From Neobacillus soli NBRC 102451 (GTDB taxonomy: Bacteria; Bacillota; Bacilli; Bacillales; Cytobacillaceae), in assembly GCF_001591665.1 (NCBI RefSeq), contig NZ_BCVI01000062.1, positions 1 through 63,810 on the forward strand: 63,810 nt of DNA, read 5' to 3'. Within the stretch, counting starts at the first letter, position 1, and each line of letters opens with the position of its first letter. The notes under the pieces are model-generated. The model was not told the origin of the DNA and did not search any database. It worked only from the letters and a program-made list of their open reading frames with translations. Positions 35,215 to 43,222 of the stretch are shown here, piece by piece. Made by a program: the position numbers and the translations under genes.

Positions 35215-35435
35215 GCTCGCTGTACCAGTCCGTTCCTTCCACAGCAAAACCTTCATGTTCAATCCCAATCGAGTGCATATTAAAATACCAATTTCCTGCC
35301 ACGGAATATTATTTGGACGAACTATTTCTGTGACCTTCCCTTTTGCAGAATCAATAATGTAATGGACACTTACAGAGGAATTCCCTAGAAAGGTATTAAT
35401 GGCTGACTGTACACTCCCCTCAATATCGTATATTC
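35215..35435 (-). pseudogene. Broken N-acetylmuramoyl-L-alanine amidase, middle part
   Basis: On the minus strand this reads DIEGSVQSAINTFLG, then HYIIDSAKGKVTEIVRPNNIPW, and after a frameshift AGNWYFNMHSIGIEHEGFAV, the typical amidase_2 core with its zinc His residues. The frame change near 35300 and the abrupt fusion to hydrolase sequence show it is inactive. Confidence 0.7.
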
Positions 35436-35454
35436 CAGCTGCTTACAAACAGTT

Positions 35455-35545
35455 TTCGAGCAGTCCAACGAATTACGGAAATTACGACATTGCCAACCGC
35501 CCTCAGGCACAAGAAGAATATCCTGATTGGAAAGATTGCAGGTAG
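35455..35545 (+). pseudogene. Inverted N-terminal piece of the same amidase type
   Basis: On the plus strand, opposite to the adjacent amidase core, the frame reads SSSPTNYGNYDIANRPQAQ then EEYPDWKDCR and stops. NY.NYDIANRP is the segment that normally precedes the amidase_2 core. It therefore looks like the missing front part, turned around by an inversion. Confidence 0.5.
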
Positions 35546-35700
35546 ATATAACAGGAATGCTAGGCTAATAGTTTGATTTTCTTTCACCTTGTGATTTCTC
35601 AATTAAGCTGTCAATGTGTTACAATCTTAGCTAGTCAAAACGATTAAAGGAATAAACGAATGAGCGTGCCTGTTGCTTCAGGGGACAGGCAGAACTCTGC

Positions 35701-35799
35701 GCCCTATTAAGAAAAGATGGCCATAAGAATGTTAAAGAGTACGGCGATATATTTGCCAGGAACTTCTTAAAAGGATTAGCAATCAAATACGGGGAATAA
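35701..35799 (+). pseudogene. C-terminal protein remnant
   Basis: An open tail without a start reads ALLRKDGHKNVKEYGDIFAR then NFLKGLAIKYGE and stops at 35799. It resembles the last helices of an amidase_3-type cell wall hydrolase, but the match is weak. It belongs to the same scrambled region. Confidence 0.4.
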
Positions 35800-35827
35800 C
35801 AGCATAAATGGATCTACAGGTGATGAT

Positions 35828-36535
35828 ATGATACATACCTACTCAGGTACGACAATGCGTTTTGAGATAAAATACAAGAACCGAACCTCCATAGGAATTT
35901 CGATAGATACCTATGGAAATGTTGAAGTCCAGGCTCCGAAAGGGACCTCTGATGAAAGAGTGCTTCAGTTATTAGAGGCAAAATGGGATCTTATTCAGCA
36001 AAAATTAAATGAAATGAAGGATAGGCTGCAAGGAACACAGGAAAAGGTCTATGAGCATGGTGAAAGCTTTCTTTATTTGGGAAACACCTATCAGATACAG
36101 ATTTTTCAAGACAAAAATATTGAGCAGGACTATGTAGTGTTTGAGGGAGAGAAGTTACTTATATATTTAAATCTGCTTGAGGATGAGAAGATAAAGCAAG
36201 CTTTAAAACGCTTCTATTATCAGCAATGCAAAGCCTTAGTAGAGAAGAGTATCTCCTACTATCAAAGCAATTTCAAAACAAAACCGCGTTCCATTCGTAT
36301 CTCGGATAGCAAAACTACATGGGGAACCTGTGATTCTAAACTACAGTTAACCTTCAATTGGAGGCTGGCCATGGCACCGCAGGAAGTAATTGACTACGTA
36401 GTCGTCCACGAAATGTGTCACATGGTCCATCTGAATCACGACCGCTCCTTCTGGCGCCTTGTTGGAAAGATAATGCCTGATTATAAGGAAAAGGAAAACT
36501 GGTTATCCGTATCAAACTGGAAAATGACAGTTTAG
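35828..36535 (+). CDS. YgjP-like (DUF45) metalloprotease
   Basis: A 235-residue cytosolic protein with the DUF45/YgjP signature: TWGTCDSK, LTFNWRLAMAPQEVIDYVV, the zinc HEMCH motif followed by NHDRSFWRLVGKIMPDY. YgjP relatives are M48-like minigluzincins; some sit with restriction enzymes, but none is present here. AGGTGATGAT lies directly before the ATG. It is monocistronic beside the scrambled pseudogene region. Confidence 0.87.
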   Translation: MIHTYSGTTMRFEIKYKNRTSIGISIDTYGNVEVQAPKGTSDERVLQLLEAKWDLIQQKLNEMKDRLQGTQEKVYEHGESFLYLGNTYQIQIFQDKNIEQDYVVFEGEKLLIYLNLLEDEKIKQALKRFYYQQCKALVEKSISYYQSNFKTKPRSIRISDSKTTWGTCDSKLQLTFNWRLAMAPQEVIDYVVVHEMCHMVHLNHDRSFWRLVGKIMPDYKEKENWLSVSNWKMTV

Positions 36536-36546
36536 CAGTCCACATT

Positions 36547-36590
36547 GCCAGCACCCCACATATATACTGGGCATGTAGGGTGCTGTGCGT
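36547..36590. repeat. Imperfect palindromic element after YgjP-like gene
   Basis: AGCACCCCACATATATACT ... GGGCATGTAGGGTGCT forms an imperfect hairpin resembling in style the CCATGT..TGCC elements at 5079 and 39440. Fragments of a GTGACAGGCACC-type repeat follow at 36779-36806 and recur at 51594-51610. Confidence 0.4.
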
Positions 36591-36867
36591 TGCTAGTGAA
36601 AAAGGAGTAAAATATCGCCACATTTACCTACTGACCAACATGTAAGAGCAAAAGAGAATGAGACAGGATCCTTCCTCTCTCCCTTTTTTACCCGAATTAC
36701 TGTATAATTGTCGACCTTTCAATTTAATGATTTCTCTGAACCATTGACTTTAGCCGACAAAATTCAGCAAGAATCGGGGCGTGACAGGCACCGTCTAGGC
36801 ACCGTCTATTCAATTAGAATAAAGTTAGTTCAATTTGGAAATGAATTTGATAGTGAGGTGATTTTTT

Positions 36868-37749
36868 GTGGAAAAAATAGTTCCGCATTTATGGTATGAC
36901 AAAGAAGCTAAAGAAGCTGCATTGTTTTATATTAGTTTGTTTGACAGTTCTAAACTATTAAATGTGACAGTTATTGAAAACACTCCTTCTGGAGATTCAG
37001 AATTGATAACCTTTGAATTGGCAGGGCAACAATTCAAAGCAATAAGTGCAGGTCCTTACTTCAAATTTAATCCAACCATTTCCTTGATGATTGCTTGTTA
37101 CTCTGTAGAAGAAGTAAATACCAAATGGAATGCCTTAATTGACGGCGGGACCGAATTAATGCCGCTCGGTGAATACCCCTTTAGTAAGTGGTATGGCTGG
37201 GTTCAGGATCGATTTGGGTTGTCTTGGCAGTTGATGCTCATGGACAAAGATGAAACGGTTCAAAAGATTACGCCAAACTTGCTTTTCTCAAGTGATTCAT
37301 GTGGGAAAACGGAAGAAGCAGTAAAGTACTACACGGAAATATTTGAAGATTCGGAAATAGAGATAATCAACAGGTATGGAGCAGGAGAAGCCATGTCATC
37401 AAAGGCAAAGGTGAATTATGCTGCCTTCAAACTTTGTGGTATTCATTTTTCAGCAATGGATCATGGCTATGACGTAGATTTCAATTTTAATGAAGCATTT
37501 TCACTAATTGTTAACTGTAAAAATCAGAATGAGATTGATTACTTCTGGGATAGGCTATCTGCTGTGCCTGAGGCAGAACAATGCGGATGGGTAAAGGATA
37601 AATTCGGAGTTTCATGGCAAATTGTTCCGGATAACATTGATGAGGTCTTGTTTAAAGGTTCAAGAGACGAAATCCATAGAGTTACAAAGGCACTCTTTAA
37701 GATGAAAAAAATAGATTTAAATGCATTGGAAAATGCTCGTTTTGAATAA
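36868..37749 (+). CDS. PhnB-like double VOC protein
   Basis: A 293-residue protein made of two PhnB/3-demethylubiquinone-methyltransferase-like VOC domains: the first has IVPHLWYDKEAKEAALFY, the second ITPNLLFSSDSCGKTEEAVKYYTEIF, each ending with a WYGWVQDRFGLSWQL / CGWVKDKFGVSWQIVP strand. The biochemical function of this group is unsettled. The start is GTG at 36868, 8 nt after GTGAGGTGA. It is followed by another VOC gene 88 bp downstream. Confidence 0.82.
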   Translation: MEKIVPHLWYDKEAKEAALFYISLFDSSKLLNVTVIENTPSGDSELITFELAGQQFKAISAGPYFKFNPTISLMIACYSVEEVNTKWNALIDGGTELMPLGEYPFSKWYGWVQDRFGLSWQLMLMDKDETVQKITPNLLFSSDSCGKTEEAVKYYTEIFEDSEIEIINRYGAGEAMSSKAKVNYAAFKLCGIHFSAMDHGYDVDFNFNEAFSLIVNCKNQNEIDYFWDRLSAVPEAEQCGWVKDKFGVSWQIVPDNIDEVLFKGSRDEIHRVTKALFKMKKIDLNALENARFE

Positions 37750-37837
37750 TGATAAAAGTGGGAAAGATGGTATTAAGTGAATAAGGATTCTGCTTTATTT
37801 TAATAAAGATTTCTTGTGAAAAAATAGGAGGAAAATC

Positions 37838-38233
37838 ATGGGGAGATTAGTTCATTTCGAAATTCATGTGACTGACATGGATCGGGCAAAGAAGTTTTAC
37901 GGAGAGGTATTCGGATGGTCATTTCAGGATTGGAGTGAGTATGCAGGAATGCCTTACTTTGGAGCAGTAACTGGGGATGAGAATGAACTAGGGATCAATG
38001 GTGCTTTAATGCAGCGCAAAAGTGCTCCGCCGGAAACAAATCAAGCTTTAAATGCATTTGCTTGTACAATGGGAGTGGAAAACTATGATTCAACGGAAGT
38101 TAAAATTATCGAGAATGGCGGCAAGGTAGCAATGCCCAAATACGCCCTCCCTGGTATGGCGTGGCAAGGATACTATATGGATACCGAAGGCAATCTATTC
38201 GGAATTCATCAACCCGATGCGAATGCAAAATAG
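37838..38233 (+). CDS. VOC family protein
   Basis: A 131-residue glyoxalase-fold protein with the paired beta-alpha-beta modules (VHFEIHVTDMDRAKKFYGEVFGW at the start; PGMAWQGYYMDTEGNLFGI at the end). VOC proteins use metal-bound substrates in glyoxalase, dioxygenase or resistance reactions; this one cannot be assigned. ATAGGAGGAAAA precedes the ATG. The end overlaps or abuts the YjbR gene. Confidence 0.82.
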   Translation: MGRLVHFEIHVTDMDRAKKFYGEVFGWSFQDWSEYAGMPYFGAVTGDENELGINGALMQRKSAPPETNQALNAFACTMGVENYDSTEVKIIENGGKVAMPKYALPGMAWQGYYMDTEGNLFGIHQPDANAK

Positions 38234-38606
38234 GCTGAAATTACAATGGGAAGATGGCATGCTTGAAAATGTGCGCAAGATCTGTCTTGATCTGCCCGAA
38301 GCCGTTGAACATATCGACGGTTTTGGTCACAATACTTTTAAAATCAATGGAAAATCCTTCGTAATATCAGGTGAAAGTGAGAAAGGATTTAACATGTCGT
38401 TTAAGTCTGATCGGGAAACGCAGGAATTATTGCTGCAGAAGGAGCACTTTTTCAAACCCCCATATATAGGACAGCATGGATGGGTATCTATTCGTAATTC
38501 GCAGGGGGAAGATTGGGATGAATTGACCGATCTCATTCAAGAAGCCTATTTACGTGCGGCACCGAAGCGTTTGGTTAAGAAATGGAGTGAGTTGCATAAA
38601 AAGTAA
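38217..38606 (+). CDS. MmcQ/YjbR family protein
   Basis: Up to 129 residues of the YjbR/MmcQ type (ICLDLPEAVEHIDGFGHNTFK, then FFKPPYIGQHGWVSI). The domain resembles CyaY-like DNA-binding folds; the role is unknown. The start is uncertain: ATG 38217 overlaps the VOC gene by 17 bp, while ATG 38259 has a GGGAAG upstream and gives a more usual N-terminus (MLENVRKIC). The last 43 bases plus the terminator start are duplicated at 39558. Confidence 0.82.
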   Translation: MRMQNRLKLQWEDGMLENVRKICLDLPEAVEHIDGFGHNTFKINGKSFVISGESEKGFNMSFKSDRETQELLLQKEHFFKPPYIGQHGWVSIRNSQGEDWDELTDLIQEAYLRAAPKRLVKKWSELHKK

Positions 38607-38640
38607 AGAAAGGCAGATAATCTGCCTTTCTTTACTTTTT
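38598..38640 (+). terminator. Terminator after YjbR gene
   Basis: A perfect 20-bp stem (AAAAAGTAAAGAAAGGCAGA / TCTGCCTTTCTTTACTTTTT) with only 3 loop bases overlaps the stop codon. Confidence 0.85.
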
Positions 38641-38994
38641 ATGCAAAAATTTTTGGTAGCTTCTCATGGTCGGAGTGTTCACATAATTGTAGAAAACCTT
38701 TTGAGAAGGCGAAATATTATGAAATGTAATGTGATATAATTTTACCGGAAGGGAGGTCGAAATAGGTAATAACGACAATAAAAATGATAAATATTATCGA
38801 AATTTGGATTCCTTTCTATTAAATCTTAAATCTGCAATCTTCCCCTTTCATTTTCATCATTTTAAACCCACTATCAAGCCATCCTATAATAACTTCCTGT
38901 TAAAATGCTGAAGCGAATACATTCATTTAATAACTAGAATAAATGATGGGATTGTTGCTGGTTAAATCGAAGTTATTAAAAAAGGAGTGGTATT
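38641..38994. other. Intergenic region, no gene seen
   Basis: AT-rich stretch between the YjbR terminator and the 129-residue gene. No ORF with a ribosome site, RNA gene or repeat was recognised. Confidence 0.4.
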
Positions 38995-39384
38995 ATGAAT
39001 GCCGTGCTCAGTAGTATTGCTAAAGGCATCACCGTTTGTTATTCAGAGGTTTTCCCCGACCAAAGCGACGATTTTTTTCACTTAGCTTATATTGGAAAGT
39101 TATTTTTAATTGCTGACTCATACTGTATGAATCCAGATTGTAAATGCCAAGAGGCAGTTCTTAAATTTGTCCAAGTTTATCCGAGAGAAGGGAAAAAAGC
39201 TGATAGTTTTATAATTAGGTATAAACTTAACGGCAGGGGATATACAATACTGGAACGCAACGGATTCACTAAACGTGAAATACAGGCCATCGTTATGCAT
39301 TTTACCCCTGATGACACAATCCTAAAACTTTTAAATGAGCGATACGAGGAAATGAAGGAAAAAGCAAAAGAAATTCTAAGTTGA
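38995..39384 (+). CDS. Conserved-looking 129-aa protein with NPxCxC motif
   Basis: I do not recognise a named family. The protein has a short SYCMNPDCKCQEAVLKF segment, a possible small metal-binding knuckle, followed by alternating beta-like segments and a charged C-terminal helix. AAAAAGGAGTGG precedes the ATG at normal spacing, so it is probably translated. A 38-bp stretch near its start (39016-39053) recurs in degraded form at 48692-48729, showing that a second, now decayed, copy existed. Confidence 0.6.
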   Translation: MNAVLSSIAKGITVCYSEVFPDQSDDFFHLAYIGKLFLIADSYCMNPDCKCQEAVLKFVQVYPREGKKADSFIIRYKLNGRGYTILERNGFTKREIQAIVMHFTPDDTILKLLNERYEEMKEKAKEILS

Positions 39385-39439
39385 GTGCTTTCTAAGCATT
39401 AGTATGGAAAAGTTGCGTGTTTTTCAATTTACCGGCACC

Positions 39440-39490
39440 CCATGTACTGCCATATACACTTTGCACATGTGGAGTGTATATGGCAGATGA
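39440..39490. repeat. Intergenic palindromic element, copy B
   Basis: CCATGTACTGCCATATACAC with the matching arm GTGTATATGGCAG. Related to 5079-5130. Confidence 0.55.
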
Positions 39491-39513
39491 TTTTAAAAAA
39501 TGATTGGATAAAA

Positions 39514-39551
39514 GGTCCCCCGCCGCTTTATCGCAACGGGGGACTGGCCCC
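39514..39551. repeat. GGGTCAGTCCCC palindromic repeat, copy 4 (deleted arm)
   Basis: GGTCCCCCGCCGCTTTATC then GCAACGGGGGACTGGCCCC. Compared with copy 1 the left arm lacks CAGT. It lies directly beside the duplicated yjbR tail. Confidence 0.65.
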
Positions 39552-39557
39552 AAGTTT

Positions 39558-39608
39558 GAAGCGTTTGGTTAAGAAATGGAATGAGTTGCATAAAAAATAA
39601 AGAAAGGC
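39558..39608 (+). repeat. Duplicated 3' end of the YjbR gene
   Basis: 51 bases identical to 38564-38614 at 49 positions, including the YjbR stop codon region and the first half of its terminator. Confidence 0.9.
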
Positions 39609-39623
39609 GAAAGGAATTGAAAG

Positions 39624-40208
39624 ATGTACCGGAGTATAGGAGACTCAGAGAAACCTGCTGCTGTTGCTGCCGACGCTGGATACAAAACACCTGCTATTGC
39701 TCAATACTTAATTGAAAATGAGATTCGTCCTGCTTTACCTTATACACGCCCTCGTACCAAAGAAGGTTATTTGAAAAAGAATGATTTTGTTTACGATGAG
39801 CACTATGATTACTACCTTTGTCCGGGAGGACAGGAGTTGAAATATAGCACGACAACGAAGGAAGGATACAGGCAGTATCTTTCGAATCCAGTTCAGTGTA
39901 AAGAATGCACGTTTTTATCCCAATGTACGCAAAGTAAAAACCTTCAAAAGCTAATTCAAAGACATGTTTGGGAAGAGTATCTTGAGGAAGCTGAACACCT
40001 TCGGCATACAAACGAAAATAAAATAATCTATGCACGACGCAAAGAAACGATTGAAGGTGTATTTACAGACGCGAAAGAGAAGCATGGGATGCGATGGACA
40101 ACTTTAAGGGGACTTAAAAAATTGTCTATGCAGGCGATGCTTACTTTTGTTGCCATGAATTTAAAGAAGATGGCAAACTGGACTTGGGTTAATCCAACAA
40201 TGGCATAA
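39624..40208 (+). pseudogene. Truncated IS1182-type transposase
   Basis: About 194 codons match the C-terminal part of IS1182-family transposases: KPAAVAADAGYKTPAIAQYL, the cysteine pattern CPGGQELKY ... CKECTFLSQC, and the final GVFTDAKEKHGMRWTTLRGL block containing the last acidic catalytic residue. The N-terminal half is missing and a stop lies just upstream, so it cannot transpose. It abuts the duplicated yjbR tail, consistent with an old IS-mediated rearrangement. Confidence 0.85.
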
Positions 40209-40268
40209 AAAACGACCCCGGAGGGGTCTGTACAAAGAAAAATTGATCAAAAAATACTTAAGAATGAC

Positions 40269-40294
40269 AAAAGGCACAACTAGTTGTGCCTTTT
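40269..40294. terminator. Terminator between transposase remnant and gntZ
   Basis: Perfect 26-bp palindrome built on AAAAGGCACAACT. It could end both converging transcripts. Confidence 0.7.
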
Positions 40295-40371
40295 ATCTAT
40301 TTTATGAGTAAGGTCTAATCGCAAAATTTTTGATTGCCCGAGAAGAATGAAGTCGCGGCCCCTGGCACCTA

Positions 40372-41775
40372 TTACAGCCAGTTTGTGTGAAAGACTCCTG
40401 CTATATCACGCCGTTCATAGGTATGAGCACCAAAATAATCACGCTGTGCTTGCAAAAGGTTAGCATTTGAGATGCTTGTTCGATAACTATCGTAATAAGT
40501 GAGTGAAGCACTTAGACATGGGAATGAGATACCAGAATTTATTCCTTCAGAGACAACTTTTCGTAATCCTATCTGGTAATCTGTAACCTTTTCTGCGAAA
40601 TATGGGGAGATTAACAAATTCGTAAGATCTGGCTGCTCTTGGTAGGATTCGCTAATAACGTTTAAGAATTCTGCACGAATGATACACCCGCCTCGGAAAA
40701 TCAACGCAATATCTTTTAAGGGCAAATCCCAGCCAAAAAGTTCGGAAGTCATTTTATATTGTGTAAATCCTTGGGCGTAGGCACAAACTTTTCCCATATA
40801 TAAGGCTTGTCTAATGTAATCAATCCACTCATTTTTATCCAATGTTTGCTGAACGTTTTTAGGGCCTGTCAGGATCGTATTTGCTTGAACCCGTTCCTCT
40901 TTTAAAGCTGAAATGTAACGGGCAAATAATGACTCAGTAATAATCGAGGCCGGGATGCCGTTATCAATGGCTTGGATACTGGTCCATTTACCTGTTCCTT
41001 TTTGTCCGGCTTTATCCAAAATGACATCAATCAGCGGCAACCCTGTTACTTCGTCCTTTTTTCGTAAAATTTCTGCCGTGATTTCGATTAAATAACTCTT
41101 CAGTTCACCTTGATTCCATGTTTCAAAGATGTCGGCCATTTCTTCAACAGGAATTTGTAATTTTTCTCTTAAAAATGTATAGGCTTCGGCAATTAATTGC
41201 ATATCTGCATACTCAATCCCGTTATGTACCATTTTTACAAAATGCCCGGCTCCTTTTGGAACGATATAGGTGCAGCAAGGGTCACCGTTTACTTGAGCAG
41301 CGATTTTTGTCAGAATGGAGGCTGTTTTTTCATAAACGTCTTGATCTCCTCCTGGCATGATGGAGGGTCCCTTTAACGCCCCGACTTCACCGCCCGAAAT
41401 ACCAATTCCTAAATAACCGATTCTTTTAGATTTCAACGCATCATATCTGCGTTCCGTATCTTCGTAATGTGAGTTGCCGCCGTCCATGATGATATCACCT
41501 AACTCTAGATGGGGGGTTAAAGCTTGGATCACCGAGTCGATTGGTTTACCTGCTGTCACCATTAGAAAAATCTTTCTTGGGGTTTCCAAGGATTGAACAA
41601 AATCTTGGACTTCATAATATGGATAGATGGATTGCCCTTCCAATTTTACAACAAGCTGATCGGTTAAATCTCTAGTGTAATTATATACAGCAACTCGCTC
41701 CCCTTTGCCGGCCATATTTAGAGCGATATTACGGCCCATAACTCCTAAACCAATAACACCAATAGTATTCAACAT
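40372..41775 (-). CDS. gntZ: 6-phosphogluconate dehydrogenase, decarboxylating
   Basis: A 467-residue cytosolic enzyme of the pentose phosphate pathway, converting 6-phosphogluconate to ribulose 5-phosphate and CO2. It shows the nucleotide-binding GLGVMGRNIALNMAGKG, the MVTAGKPID and DGGNSHYEDTERR segments, and the catalytic GIGISGGEVGA and KMVHNGIEYADMQ motifs. Length is normal. It is the last gene of gntRKPZ, matching the B. subtilis order, so it acts on the product of GntK. AAAGGAG precedes the ATG. Confidence 0.95.
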   Translation of the reverse strand: MLNTIGVIGLGVMGRNIALNMAGKGERVAVYNYTRDLTDQLVVKLEGQSIYPYYEVQDFVQSLETPRKIFLMVTAGKPIDSVIQALTPHLELGDIIMDGGNSHYEDTERRYDALKSKRIGYLGIGISGGEVGALKGPSIMPGGDQDVYEKTASILTKIAAQVNGDPCCTYIVPKGAGHFVKMVHNGIEYADMQLIAEAYTFLREKLQIPVEEMADIFETWNQGELKSYLIEITAEILRKKDEVTGLPLIDVILDKAGQKGTGKWTSIQAIDNGIPASIITESLFARYISALKEERVQANTILTGPKNVQQTLDKNEWIDYIRQALYMGKVCAYAQGFTQYKMTSELFGWDLPLKDIALIFRGGCIIRAEFLNVISESYQEQPDLTNLLISPYFAEKVTDYQIGLRKVVSEGINSGISFPCLSASLTYYDSYRTSISNANLLQAQRDYFGAHTYERRDIAGVFHTNWL

Positions 41776-41804
41776 TTTCCTCTGCTCCTTTATATCAGAT
41801 TAAT

Positions 41805-41843
41805 AGGCAGTAAAACCCTCACTTAAGCGGGGTTTTACTGCCT
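41805..41843. promoter_or_regulatory. Hairpin between gntP and gntZ
   Basis: Perfect 14-bp arms (AGGCAGTAAAACCC / GGGTTTTACTGCCT) without a clear T run on the minus strand. It may adjust gntZ expression or protect the upstream mRNA rather than stop transcription. Confidence 0.55.
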
Positions 41844-41851
41844 GGAAAGGT

Positions 41852-43198
41852 TTATACAAATAAGCTTAATAATAAAATGAATCCTAATCCGGCTACTGAA
41901 ACGATCGTCTCAAGTAATGTCCATGTAGCAAATGTTTCTTTCATGCTTAATCCAAAATACTCTTTAAACATCCAGAAACCAGCATCGTTAACGTGGGAGG
42001 CAACGACACTGCCTGCACCTGTTGCAAGAACTACAAGAGCAAGGTTCACGTCAGTTTGACCTAACATTGGAATAACTAAACCAGCAGTCGTAAGAGCGGC
42101 AACGGTCGCAGACCCTAAAGCAAGTCGTAAGATCGCAGCGATGATCCAGGCAAGTAAGATTGGTGATAAGGTAGTTCCTTTGAATAATTCTGCAACATAG
42201 TCACCAACACCGCCATTAATCAATACTTGTTTGAAGGCACCGCCGCCCCCAATGATTAAGAGCATCATTCCAATATGCAGAGCCGCTGTTGTACAAGAAT
42301 CCATAATATCTTTCATTGGTATTTTTCTTGCTATTCCCATTGTATAAACAGCAACTAATAAAGAAATCAGCATGGCAGTTCCAGCTTCACCAATAAAACG
42401 GATCGCAGCTAGAATATTAGTATCTTCAAATCCCATTGTTTTTTGAAGAAGAGTAACAATTGTAGCAATTGACATTAAAATAACAGGTAGTAAAGCGGTA
42501 AATACACTGATTCCAAATCCTGGTGTGTATTCTAACTTAAATACTTTTTGTTTGCCTAAAGAAGCAATATCACCAGATTTCGTAAATGAGTCCGGTACCA
42601 ATTTCTTAGCAAGCTTTGTAAACACTGGTCCTGCTAAGATGACCGTAGGGACAGCAACTATGAAACCGTAAAGTAATACTTCCCCAATGTTAGCGCCATA
42701 TTCACCCGCAATAACAGTTGGTCCTGGGTGTGGCGGTAAGAAACCGTGGGTCACCGACAAAGCGGCTACCATTGGAATTCCCAAATAAAGAATGGAGACC
42801 TTTAATTGTCTAGAAATCGCAAAGACGATTGGAATTAATAATACTAATCCTACTTCAAAAAATAACGCGACACCAATGATGAATGAGGCAGAAACAACAG
42901 CCCATTGAATATTTTTTTCTCCAAATTTGTCCACGAGGGTCATGGCAATTCGCTGCGCGCCCCCTGAGTCAGCAATCAACTTACCTAACATCGCTCCAAG
43001 ACCAAAGATCAAAGCTAAGTGCCCAAGTGTTCCGCCTAATCCTGCTTCAATGGTTTTGACAACTTCCTCTAATGGCATTCCAAGTGCTAAAGCAACACCA
43101 AACGATACAATGATTAATGAAAGAAAGGTGTTTAATTTTAAGCCCATTATTAAAATTAATAATGCTACAATTCCAATGGCTACAATAACTAATGGCAT
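41852..43198 (-). CDS. gntP: Gluconate permease
   Basis: A 448-residue membrane protein of the GntP family with about 12-14 helices and the conserved GFLPPHPGPT and SHVNDAGFWMFKEYFGL motifs. It imports gluconate with protons. The gene lies between gntK and gntZ, and GGGAGG is just upstream of the ATG. Confidence 0.94.
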   Translation of the reverse strand: MPLVIVAIGIVALLILIMGLKLNTFLSLIIVSFGVALALGMPLEEVVKTIEAGLGGTLGHLALIFGLGAMLGKLIADSGGAQRIAMTLVDKFGEKNIQWAVVSASFIIGVALFFEVGLVLLIPIVFAISRQLKVSILYLGIPMVAALSVTHGFLPPHPGPTVIAGEYGANIGEVLLYGFIVAVPTVILAGPVFTKLAKKLVPDSFTKSGDIASLGKQKVFKLEYTPGFGISVFTALLPVILMSIATIVTLLQKTMGFEDTNILAAIRFIGEAGTAMLISLLVAVYTMGIARKIPMKDIMDSCTTAALHIGMMLLIIGGGGAFKQVLINGGVGDYVAELFKGTTLSPILLAWIIAAILRLALGSATVAALTTAGLVIPMLGQTDVNLALVVLATGAGSVVASHVNDAGFWMFKEYFGLSMKETFATWTLLETIVSVAGLGFILLLSLFV

Positions 43199-43222
43199 TT
43201 TAATATCCTCCCGGTATTGAAC

